From the NCBI GenBank assembly GCA_934486455.1, contig CAKSPR010000066.1:1-5230 (forward strand): 5,230 bases of DNA, read 5' to 3'. The stretch is from an uncultured Eubacteriales bacterium. GTDB lineage: Bacteria; Bacillota; Clostridia; Oscillospirales; Acutalibacteraceae. The notes under the pieces were generated by a model that did not search any database, had not been told where the DNA came from, and saw nothing but the letters and a program-made list of their open reading frames with translations. The position numbers and the translations under genes were made by a program. The stretch's first letter is position 1; each line of letters begins with the position of its first letter. Positions 1-5,154 of this stretch are shown here, in pieces.

Positions 1-144
1 ATATATAACCCCGTATTGCCCGTCGCTCAGCCTTTTCAACATCCCCGCCGCCTCCTTTTTATCGGTTACGGCAAAGGGGGTAATTCCGAGACAGGAAAAT
101 CCGCAAATACTCTCCCTGTCGCCCATAACGGCCACCTTATACAT
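1..144 (-). CDS. ntpG: V-type ATPase subunit F (NtpG), 5' part only; runs off the window
   Basis: This is the start of the central-stalk F subunit, a small cytoplasmic protein that binds the D shaft and helps couple the A3B3 head to the rotor. Only 48 codons lie in the window, and the frame is open to the left edge. The visible N-terminus reads MYKVAVMGDRES, then GFSCLGITPFAV, then an acidic/basic helix and YGVIY. This fits the Rossmann-like start of the ATP-synt_F family (hydrophobic strand, GDxxS turn, GFxxLG). The family is usually about 100-110 residues, so a little over half is missing. The ATG overlaps the 3' end of ntpC by 8 nt, and a GGTGA Shine-Dalgarno-like sequence lies inside ntpC 5 nt upstream, which suggests translational coupling. 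The gene is called atpF in archaeal naming and ntpG in Enterococcus naming. Its place after the C subunit gene supports the call. Confidence 0.9.
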   Translation of the reverse strand, partial: MYKVAVMGDRESICGFSCLGITPFAVTDKKEAAGMLKRLSDGQYGVIY

Positions 145-1096
145 ACAGCTCACCAAGCCTTTCCGTTGTGCGCTGCTCGCTTTCTCCGATTCTTTTGCAC
201 ATTACCGCCGTCGAAACCGCCCTTACCTCGGCCTCGCAAGCGAGAAAATAGGCTATTATCGGATCGGGACCGAAGGCCTCGAGCTTTGCACCCTTTGCGA
301 TGTCCATAAGACGGTCGCTTCCCCATTTTTCAAAGGCTGTCGGGTCGGTCAAAAGAAGCCCCGCCCCCTCCTTTAAATCGGAATTTTCAAGAAGAGAGAT
401 GACCTCGTCGGTTCCTCTTGCAGCCGCCTGAGAAAGAAGCTCCTTTGAAAGCCCGTCGGTTCCGCATATTGCCGAAAGAGCAAACTCCGCGCTCTTGCCG
501 TATTTTGCACAGCGGAAGGCGGTTTTGGCGTCGCACAGCATTATAAATAAGGTCACATAATCTTTAAGCATTCGGCCGCCGCAACGCTCGGCGCCCTCTT
601 TCATAAGGGTAAGAGCCGTCCTGTCGGCAAAGGCCTCGAAAAGCTGTCCGTCGCCCGTGGAGCAAATAAGCTCATACCCCTGCTTTACCGCTTCGCTGTA
701 TTTTTCGTCTATATCGTCAAATTTTCCGTCTCTTATGCTGTTTAAAAGACCTTCGGTATCAATGCGTGTGGGATATACAAACAGTCCCTCCGCGCTTTTT
801 GAGGCGACGATACACTTGACCGCCGTTTTTATATTCTGAATGTCGTTTTTCGTAAGCAAAACATCAAGCTCGGGGCAATTCTCCACCGTTTCAAAAAGCT
901 GTGAAAGCAGGCTGCGCCTTCTGGCCGCAAGAATTTCCCTAAAATCGGGGAACATCTCATATCCCTCGCTTTCGAGCAATTCCAGCATCTGCTTTTCGTT
1001 CCCAAGCTCGGTCATTTCATGCAGCCGACGGGTGGAAAGAAGCCTTCCTTCAAGGGCTCTGAGCTTAGATACCTCAAAGATGTACTCGTCCTCCAT
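137..1096 (-). CDS. ntpC: V-type ATPase subunit C (d/AC39-type rotor socket)
   Basis: The 319-residue product belongs to the V-ATPase AC39/subunit C family (yeast subunit d, archaeal AtpC). It sits on top of the proteolipid ring and acts as a socket for the central stalk. The N-terminus carries the usual signature (EYIFEVSKLRALEGRLLS, residues 4-21), and the C-terminal region has GPDPIIAYFLACEAEVRAV (276-294) and ends in ERLGELYV. The normal family length is about 320-350 residues. The protein is helical with no membrane segment. Residues 294-311, which in many relatives read roughly like RIILSGKLNGL, are diverged here (STAVMCKRIGESEQRTTE), a possible lineage trait. The ATG lies 2 nt after the ntpE stop, with a GGCGGTG Shine-Dalgarno-like site inside the end of ntpE. 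The 3' end overlaps ntpG by 8 nt. Confidence 0.93.
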   Translation of the reverse strand: MEDEYIFEVSKLRALEGRLLSTRRLHEMTELGNEKQMLELLESEGYEMFPDFREILAARRRSLLSQLFETVENCPELDVLLTKNDIQNIKTAVKCIVASKSAEGLFVYPTRIDTEGLLNSIRDGKFDDIDEKYSEAVKQGYELICSTGDGQLFEAFADRTALTLMKEGAERCGGRMLKDYVTLFIMLCDAKTAFRCAKYGKSAEFALSAICGTDGLSKELLSQAAARGTDEVISLLENSDLKEGAGLLLTDPTAFEKWGSDRLMDIAKGAKLEAFGPDPIIAYFLACEAEVRAVSTAVMCKRIGESEQRTTERLGELYV

Positions 1097-1098
1097 TT

Positions 1099-1695
1099 TT
1101 ACACCGCCTTTTCAAACAGGGCGGCAAAGACCCTGTCCTTAATGCGGTCGGCCTTGTTTTCAAGCAGGGCGTCGAAGGTGCAGTTTTCACGGATTTCTCC
1201 GAAATCCAGCACAAATCCCCCGCCCTTTATTTCGCCGTCCCCGCGGATGTCGACCTTGCTTTGCCCCGCTTTTTGTGCGACCGCTTGCTTAAAATCCTGC
1301 GGCATACGCTTTACATCCTCGGGGGAAAAGAGCATTGCGCAGTCTCCCCCGTCAAAGTATTTTTCAAAAAGCTTAAAGCAAAGATCAAAATACCTCTCGC
1401 AGGGCAGCTCCTTGATTTTCCGCATAGCCTTTGAAATGACCCCATCGGCCGTTTTGACCTTTGCATAAAGCAGTTTTCTTTTTTCTTCGGCCTCAAAGGA
1501 GGCAACCGACCGCGCATAGTCTCTCTCAAAGCCCTGCCTCGAAAGGGCCAAAAGCTCGGCCTTTGTTTGACGGGCCTGCGCCTCGGCGGTTTTTGCAATG
1601 CCGTCGGCCTGTTTTTTTGCTTCGGCAATTGCGTCGTCACAGCTCTGCTCAAAGCTGCCGTCGATTGTTTCGATTATTTTATCAAGTCCTGACAT
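1099..1695 (-). CDS. ntpE: V-type ATPase subunit E (peripheral stalk)
   Basis: The 198-residue product matches the vATP-synt_E family. It pairs with the small G/H-like subunit to form the peripheral stalk that keeps the A3B3 head from turning. Residues 1-85 are a long charged, alanine-rich helix suited to a coiled coil, starting MSGLDKIIETI. Residues 95-198 form the globular domain with the conserved GGGFVLDFGEI (158-168), then CTFDALLE and a final DRVFAALFEKAV. The length is normal for the family. I chose the ATG at 1695 because AAGGTGAT lies 7 nt upstream of it. A GTG four codons earlier (1707) is open but overlaps that ribosome site and has only weak complementarity of its own. The gene follows ntpK after a 62-nt gap and precedes ntpC by 2 nt, which is the usual K-E-C order. 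Confidence 0.92.
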   Translation of the reverse strand: MSGLDKIIETIDGSFEQSCDDAIAEAKKQADGIAKTAEAQARQTKAELLALSRQGFERDYARSVASFEAEEKRKLLYAKVKTADGVISKAMRKIKELPCERYFDLCFKLFEKYFDGGDCAMLFSPEDVKRMPQDFKQAVAQKAGQSKVDIRGDGEIKGGGFVLDFGEIRENCTFDALLENKADRIKDRVFAALFEKAV

Positions 1696-1701
1696 TGATC
1701 G

Positions 1702-1710
1702 TATCACCTT
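1702..1710 (-). promoter_or_regulatory. Ribosome binding site that fixes the ntpE start
   Basis: The minus strand reads AAGGTGATA here. Its AAGGTGAT core is 7 nt upstream of the ATG at 1695 and physically overlaps the alternative GTG start at 1705-1707. This favours the ATG and a 198-residue product. Confidence 0.65.
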
Positions 1711-1757
1711 GCTTTATTATCATACTCATATTATCTGTCGACCCTGACCGTTAACGA

Positions 1758-2237
1758 TCAGCCGATATTGATGTTTACGATAATGAGAATGGAAATAAGC
1801 AGGGCGAGAATGGCATAGGTTTCGACCATAGCCGCGAGAATGACGCCTTTACCGCTTTGCTCGGGCTTTTTGGCAACGATACCGACGCCTGCGGCCGCCG
1901 CCTTGCCCTGGGCAATACCCGAGAAAAGTCCCACAAGTCCGATGGGCAGTCCCGAGGCTAAAAACATAAGTCCCTGAGCGGTGGTAAGCTCGACGGGTGT
2001 GCCTCCCAAAGCGCCGATACGGCTTAAAAGAAGCACTGCGGTAAGCAGTCCGTAAAGTCCCTGGGTACCGGGGAGAAGCTGTAATATAAGCACCTTGCTG
2101 AATTTGGACGGATCGACCGACACAACTCCCGCAGCCGCCTGTCCGACTATTCCGACTCCCTTTGCCGATCCTATTCCGGCAAAAAGCGCGGCAACGGCCG
2201 CTCCCAAAATCGCAAGTGCAAATCCTAAACTATTCAT
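1758..2237 (-). CDS. ntpK: V-type ATPase proteolipid subunit K (c-ring), predicted Na+-binding
   Basis: The 159-residue product is a fused two-hairpin (four-helix) c subunit. It forms the membrane rotor ring that carries ions past subunit I. Membrane helices are at about 5-38, 46-73, 84-120 and 128-156, with glycine-rich packing motifs (GIGSAKGVGIVG, GIAQGKAAAAGVGI). The second helix has LQLLPGTQGLYG and the fourth has AAMVETYAILAL. The only ring carboxylate is E139, as in E. hirae NtpK. The other Na+ ligands known from the E. hirae ring structure (L61, T64, Q65, Q110 there) correspond to L55, T58, Q59 and Q110 here, and the stabilising Tyr is present as Y62. I infer Na+ rather than H+ transport; direct transport data would be needed to settle it. 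The start overlaps the ntpI stop by 8 nt and has a strong AAGGAGG site. Confidence 0.96.
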   Translation of the reverse strand: MNSLGFALAILGAAVAALFAGIGSAKGVGIVGQAAAGVVSVDPSKFSKVLILQLLPGTQGLYGLLTAVLLLSRIGALGGTPVELTTAQGLMFLASGLPIGLVGLFSGIAQGKAAAAGVGIVAKKPEQSGKGVILAAMVETYAILALLISILIIVNINIG

Positions 2238-4185
2238 TACTTGTTTCCTCCTTGAGTGTTATATATTTTGTGTTTTGTTTTAAGGGTTCAAAGGCTCTTC
2301 CGCCGCCCTCATAGAATTTCGAGAAAAGCTCGACAAACTGAAGTCGGTCGGTATGGACATATGCACCCAAAAGGTTTATGGCAATGTTGGCGGTGTGAGC
2401 CGTAAGGAAAAGTATAAAGAGAAGTATTCCCTCGGCCACGGGGTTTGACGGCATTGCGCCGATCAGATTGATGACCTGTGCAATACAGCCGGTGGCAAGT
2501 CCGAGAGCAAGCAGCCGTGAATAGGAAAGTATGTCGCTTAAATACCCGGTAGCCACATTATAAAGCCCGTAAAGTCCGCCGAAAAATCTTGCAAAAATGT
2601 TTTTCGGGCTTCTCGACGAGGTAAGCACCACAAGCACAACGCCGCAAAGGGCAAGGTATCCGCCGATTTTCGAAAGTATATCGGGCACGCTTACCAGTAT
2701 CCCCGCACCCAGCGGCGCCGCCCCGAGTACGGTCATCATAACGGGCACGGTATCGCACACGGCTCCAACCCTGTCTCCCGCCTTCCACTGCTTATAGAAG
2801 TTGGCGCAAAGTCCCGCGAAAAGGTGGATTATACCGAGTCCGAAGGAAAAGAGCAGCAGCTTCATAGGCTTGTTTATAGGCTCAAACCACAGCGCCGTCG
2901 AGCCGATTTCCTTCCCGAAAAAGTCCCGGGCGATAACCTGCGGCAGATCGCCGTACCAGCTTCCGAAAAGGGCTCCCCAGAAAACCGTGGAAATCCCGCA
3001 GAACCTGAACATTCGCATGGTCTCACGCATTTTGGCCGACAGTGCGAATTTTTTAAGAGCCACGGTGGTCACGATGCACATAACAAGGCCGTAGCCCGCA
3101 TCGGAAAGCATCATTCCGAAAAAGAGATAGTAGAAGAAGGACATTATGGGGGTGGGATCGAGATCGGTTTTTGAGGGAAGGGCGTACATCTCGGTAATGC
3201 CCTCCACAGGTCTTGAAAAGCCGTCGTTTTCAAGCAGCACCGGCACATCCTCGCCGTCGCCCGGGTCAAACATTTCCACCGCCGCCGAGTATTTCCTTTC
3301 AAGCTCTATAAAGAGCTTTTTGGCGTATTTCTCGGGAATGTATCCGTTTATCACCACCGTTTTTTTGGTGGCCGCAAAATTTTTGATTCCCTCGTATTTG
3401 TCGATTTTTATCGAAAGACAGTCGGCATAAATTTTCAGCCCGTCAAGCTCACTTTGTTTTTTGCCGATCTCTTTTTGAAGCCGTCCGATTTTTTGACCCG
3501 TTTCCTCGGCCTGCCTTTCCAGGGCTTCCGTCTGCTCTTTCGGGGTGAGGTCGCTTTTGTCGGAAATTTCGCAAAAGCCAAGCTCCTTTAAAAAAAGAGC
3601 CACCCTTTGCGCGTCGGTCAAAAGACATATAACGCACACCGCCGTCGAGGTTTTCGTGCTGCTTATGACATGCACATCGGCAATGTCCTTTATCCCGTCA
3701 AAGGTATCGCCGGAAAGCCTTTCCGACACCGTTCCGATAAAGCATTTTGTAAATCGGGTGTTTTTCAGGGAGGTGGGAATGTCAAGATTTTCCCACATTT
3801 TAAGGCCGTCGGCCTTAATGCGGAGCTGCGACAGCTCGTTTTTAAGCGCCTCGATGCGGCTTTCGCTCTCGTTTATGCCGTCGCAGACTTCGGCGTATTT
3901 TTCAAAGCCGAGAAAGGCCGATGCAAGCTGCTTTTCGTCCACCTCGCGCTTGCCCGAAAGGCCGTCCAAAAGAGACGGCTTTTTGTTCGAATACCCTTCG
4001 ACCGTATCAATGGCCGAAAGGCAGGAGGCCCTTTTCTTTTCGAGATCGGAAATGACCGAGGAGGTGTTCATTTTTACAAGCCGTTCATCCGACACATCGC
4101 AAAGCTCCACCGCTCCCCTTTTCTGGAGGGTATCAACAATGCCCTGTGCCTGAGACATAAGGCCTATTATTTCCACCCGTTTCAT
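2230..4185 (-). CDS. ntpI: V-type ATPase subunit I (a-type membrane stator subunit)
   Basis: The 651-residue product is the V_ATPase_I/subunit a protein, which provides the two ion half-channels beside the c-ring and anchors the peripheral stalks. Residues 1-340 are cytoplasmic with two heptad-like coiled-coil arms (about 40-130 and 215-265) folding back on each other. Residues 345-625 hold about eight membrane helices. Conserved features are FGMMLSDAGYG (356-366), SYSRLLALGLATG (554-566) and YVHTDRLQFVELFSKFYEGGG (609-629). R557 corresponds by motif to the essential arginine of yeast Vph1 (R735), and R614 to the second channel arginine (R799). The length is typical (about 640-660). The ATG at 4185 has a close AAAGG site 5 nt upstream, and no in-frame start lies just upstream. 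The gene follows an odd 130-nt gap after ntpF and overlaps ntpK by 8 nt. Confidence 0.96.
   Translation of the reverse strand: MKRVEIIGLMSQAQGIVDTLQKRGAVELCDVSDERLVKMNTSSVISDLEKKRASCLSAIDTVEGYSNKKPSLLDGLSGKREVDEKQLASAFLGFEKYAEVCDGINESESRIEALKNELSQLRIKADGLKMWENLDIPTSLKNTRFTKCFIGTVSERLSGDTFDGIKDIADVHVISSTKTSTAVCVICLLTDAQRVALFLKELGFCEISDKSDLTPKEQTEALERQAEETGQKIGRLQKEIGKKQSELDGLKIYADCLSIKIDKYEGIKNFAATKKTVVINGYIPEKYAKKLFIELERKYSAAVEMFDPGDGEDVPVLLENDGFSRPVEGITEMYALPSKTDLDPTPIMSFFYYLFFGMMLSDAGYGLVMCIVTTVALKKFALSAKMRETMRMFRFCGISTVFWGALFGSWYGDLPQVIARDFFGKEIGSTALWFEPINKPMKLLLFSFGLGIIHLFAGLCANFYKQWKAGDRVGAVCDTVPVMMTVLGAAPLGAGILVSVPDILSKIGGYLALCGVVLVVLTSSRSPKNIFARFFGGLYGLYNVATGYLSDILSYSRLLALGLATGCIAQVINLIGAMPSNPVAEGILLFILFLTAHTANIAINLLGAYVHTDRLQFVELFSKFYEGGGRAFEPLKQNTKYITLKEETSNE
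2247..2253 (-). promoter_or_regulatory. Strong ribosome binding site for ntpK, inside the end of ntpI
   Basis: A perfect AAGGAGG lies 9 nt upstream of the ntpK ATG, within the last codons of ntpI. It is the best Shine-Dalgarno match in the operon. This fits the need for about ten c subunits per complex against one I subunit: the ribosome site can raise ntpK output although the two genes overlap. Confidence 0.8.
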
Positions 4186-4315
4186 TTTTACCTTTGCCGT
4201 AAAATCACCTTCTTTTCAGGCTTAAAGAATCTGTGTTGCGCCGAATGGGCACAGCACGGTGTTTGTAATGTAAACAGAGGCACATCAACAATTAAACAAA
4301 GCTTTAAAAAAGCCG
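4186..4315 (-). other. 130-nt intergenic gap between ntpF and ntpI with a hairpin
   Basis: Every other junction in the operon is an overlap, a 2-nt gap or a 62-nt gap. This one is 130 nt and carries no convincing gene. An imperfect hairpin lies at 4233-4257: stem arms 4233-4242 and 4248-4257 around a 5-nt loop. In the mRNA sense the inner six pairs are continuous, with one G-U, followed by one C-A mismatch and three more pairs. No T-run follows it, so it does not look like a full terminator. It could serve as an RNA-processing or stability element that separates ntpF and ntpI expression; that role is inference. A 26-codon open frame at 4205-4285 has no ribosome site. Confidence 0.5.
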
Positions 4316-4627
4316 TTAATCGGTTATGGCGTCGATGGCCGCCGCAACCGCCTGCTCGTATCGCTCAACGGCCTCCCTTTCGAGATTTTCAAGACGGCGG
4401 GCGGTATCGCTTTCGATCTCCCGTCTTTTTTGCTCGGTTTTTTGCTGCCACTGCTTTTGCTCGGCCGCCGCCTCTTTTGCGGCCTCCTCCCGGGCGTTTT
4501 GCAGGGTCGCTTGCGCCGCAAGATTTGCCTTGCCGACAATTTCCTCAGCCTTTTTTTCGGCGTTTAGGTTCTTTTGCTCGCCGTTTTTCTCGGCCTCGAG
4601 AATTTTTTTGACAGAATCGGATACCAT
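4316..4627 (-). CDS. ntpF: V-type ATPase peripheral-stalk subunit G/H-like (NtpF/AtpH)
   Basis: The 103-residue product is a single, highly charged, alanine-rich helix with no membrane segment. It is the typical small peripheral-stalk partner of subunit E (ntpF in Enterococcus, ahaH/atpH in archaea, about 100-110 residues). It starts MVSDSVKKILEAEK, continues with an E/K/A/Q-rich right-handed coiled-coil type pattern (about 10-95), and ends YEQAVAAAIDAITD. Such sequences are low in complexity, so the call rests largely on size, composition and place as the first gene before ntpI. I chose the ATG at 4627 because AAAGGGGG lies 8 nt upstream. An earlier in-frame ATG at 4684 would add 19 residues but has no ribosome site and would put two inverted repeats into the coding sequence. 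It is the first gene of the operon. Confidence 0.85.
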   Translation of the reverse strand: MVSDSVKKILEAEKNGEQKNLNAEKKAEEIVGKANLAAQATLQNAREEAAKEAAAEQKQWQQKTEQKRREIESDTARRLENLEREAVERYEQAVAAAIDAITD

Positions 4628-4635
4628 TTTGCTTT

Positions 4636-4643
4636 CCCCCTTT
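4636..4643 (-). promoter_or_regulatory. Ribosome binding site of ntpF
   Basis: AAAGGGGG on the minus strand, 8 nt from the ATG at 4627. It decides the ntpF start against the upstream ATG at 4684. The base of an 8-bp perfect inverted repeat begins only 1 nt upstream of it, so ribosome access may depend on that hairpin's stacking or on proteins bound to it. Confidence 0.75.
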
Positions 4644-4644
4644 G

Positions 4645-4666
4645 TTTCGGAATGTGTTTTCCGAAA
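4645..4666 (-). promoter_or_regulatory. Perfect 8-bp hairpin next to the ntpF ribosome site
   Basis: TTTCGGAA and TTCCGAAA pair perfectly around a 6-nt loop (AACACA in the mRNA sense). The stem ends 1 nt before the Shine-Dalgarno sequence. No T-run follows, so it is not an intrinsic terminator. A role in translation control or mRNA 5' protection is possible. Confidence 0.5.
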
Positions 4667-4682
4667 ATCAGATAAACAGAAC

Positions 4683-4711
4683 ACGGCGCCCGCTTTTTTT
4701 CAAAGCGCCGT
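4683..4711 (-). promoter_or_regulatory. GC-rich 7-bp inverted repeat in the leader (possible attenuator)
   Basis: ACGGCGC and GCGCCGT pair perfectly. Between them TTT and AAA can extend the stem after a 4-nt GCGG bulge. In the mRNA sense it is followed by GTTCTGTTTATC, which is U-rich but not a clean U-tract, so an intrinsic terminator is only a weak possibility. Confidence 0.4.
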
Positions 4712-4814
4712 AAATATTTTAAATCGGTGCCGTAAGAGCCGTATTAAACAGTGTAAACGACCGTAACCGCCCGGTTAAAAAAGGCAACGACAAAACGCCG
4801 CAAAAATTATTATT

Positions 4815-4859
4815 CCCCGAAAAAAGCAAAACGGGAGTTAAATCCTACAGACAGCTCCC
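4815..4859 (-). promoter_or_regulatory. Two mutually exclusive hairpins in the leader
   Basis: In the mRNA sense, GGGAG (4855-4859) can pair with CTCCC (4833-4837), and the second arm is followed by GTTTTGCTTTTTTC, a terminator-like T-rich stretch. The same second arm, extended to TCCCG, can instead pair with CGGGG at 4815-4819, across the T-rich loop. Only one pairing can form at a time, which is the logic of an attenuator. The stems are only 5 bp, so the call is tentative. Confidence 0.35.
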
Positions 4860-4996
4860 ATCTAATTTAAATGCGGTTTTCAACATTCGGAAAAACGGTT
4901 TTTAAGGGCGGTATGCAGGTTATTAAAAATGTCAACGGCGATTTTAAACACTGCACACTGCCGGAACAGTGACCGTTTGTTTTTTCGACTGTTCTT

Positions 4997-5025
4997 ATTT
5001 TACTATTCAAAAAAATTTTTGTCAA
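4997..5025 (-). promoter_or_regulatory. Sigma-A type promoter of the ntp operon
   Basis: The minus strand has a perfect -35 box TTGACA (5020-5025), a 17-nt AT-rich spacer, and a -10 box TAAAAT (4997-5002, five of six consensus bases). Start of transcription is expected near 4990. This is the best housekeeping promoter on either strand of the window and points at ntpF with no gene between. Confidence 0.8.
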
Positions 5026-5053
5026 CATTTTTTAAAGTGTATTTTTTAGTCAT
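5003..5053 (-). CDS. Possible 16-codon mini-ORF overlapping the main promoter
   Basis: The frame encodes MTKKYTLKNVDKNFFE and then a TAG stop. An AAAGGGGTGA ribosome site lies just upstream of the ATG, close to the consensus. The frame overlaps the -35 box and spacer of the main promoter, so it would be translated only from an upstream start such as the candidate promoter at 5074-5102. It is Lys/Asn/Phe rich, matches no leader peptide I know, and may be chance in AT-rich DNA or the remnant of a gene start. Confidence 0.15.
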   Translation of the reverse strand: MTKKYTLKNVDKNFFE

Positions 5054-5073
5054 TTTCACCCCTTTGTTTAAAA

Positions 5074-5102
5074 ATATTACAGTTCCGAAGAGAGTGTAAC
5101 AA
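5074..5102 (-). promoter_or_regulatory. Weaker upstream promoter candidate
   Basis: TTGTTA (5097-5102), a 17-nt spacer ending in TG, and TAATAT (5074-5079). Each box matches four of six consensus bases, with a TG extended -10. Transcription would start near 5067 and give a leader of about 440 nt that includes the mini-ORF. The -35 box overlaps a short palindrome at 5093-5107. Confidence 0.3.
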
Positions 5103-5107
5103 ACACT
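5093..5107. promoter_or_regulatory. Operator-like palindrome AGTGT-N5-ACACT
   Basis: Perfect 5-bp arms separated by AACAA, lying over the -35 box of the upstream promoter candidate. A repressor bound here would block that promoter. I do not recognise a regulator for it. Confidence 0.25.
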
Positions 5108-5122
5108 TTCGCCTTTCGACGG

Positions 5123-5138
5123 TTTTTGTTTACAAAAA
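5123..5138. promoter_or_regulatory. 16-bp AT-rich palindrome TTTTTGT-TT-ACAAAAA
   Basis: Perfect 7-bp arms around a 2-bp centre, about 100 bp upstream of the main promoter. It could be a transcription-factor site. With A/T runs on both sides, chance is a real alternative. Confidence 0.25.
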
Positions 5139-5154
5139 ATTAAAACAATAATTC

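Larger units (their letters stand above)
4628..4990 (-). other. Predicted long 5' leader of the ntp operon, with several inverted repeats
   Basis: If transcription starts about 7 nt after the -10 box at 4997-5002, the mRNA carries roughly 360 nt before ntpF. No gene-like frame with a ribosome site is seen in it. Inverted repeats include CACTG/CAGTG (4956-4971), GGGAG/CTCCC (4833-4859) with an overlapping alternative pairing, TAACC/GGTTA (4764-4777), a 7-bp pair at 4683-4711 and an 8-bp pair at 4645-4666. I do not recognise any known riboswitch, T-box or protein leader. The length and structure suggest post-initiation control, which is inference. Confidence 0.5.

Noticed and set aside
16..309. 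97-codon plus-strand frame across the ntpC/ntpG junction
   Set aside because: Antisense to two recognised genes; Pro/Arg-rich product without a domain.
1099..1707. GTG start of ntpE at 1707
   Set aside because: The GTG is part of the AAGGTGAT ribosome site that serves the ATG at 1695.
3545..4153. 202-codon plus-strand frame antisense to ntpI
   Set aside because: It is Ser-rich, an antisense shadow of the coiled-coil part of ntpI, with no recognisable domain.
4205..4285. 26-codon minus-strand frame in the ntpF-ntpI gap
   Set aside because: No Shine-Dalgarno upstream of its ATG, Cys/Arg-rich product unlike any V-ATPase subunit, and it contains the hairpin.
3607..4611. 334-codon open frame on the plus strand, antisense to ntpF and ntpI
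   Set aside because: It is the shadow of two well-recognised genes and crosses their intergenic gap. Its product is rich in Arg/Phe/Pro low-complexity sequence and matches no family I know.
4316..4684. Longer ntpF start at the ATG at 4684
   Set aside because: No ribosome site, would add 19 residues not typical of the family, and would place the perfect 4645-4666 inverted repeat in coding sequence. The ATG at 4627 has a good site.
4764..4777. TAACC/GGTTA hairpin as an intrinsic terminator
   Set aside because: In the mRNA sense the T-run precedes rather than follows the stem, and the stem is only 5 bp.
4930..4935. Second TTGACA on the minus strand as a promoter closer to ntpF
   Set aside because: No acceptable -10 box at 15-19 nt; the sequence 17 nt downstream is ACCGCC.
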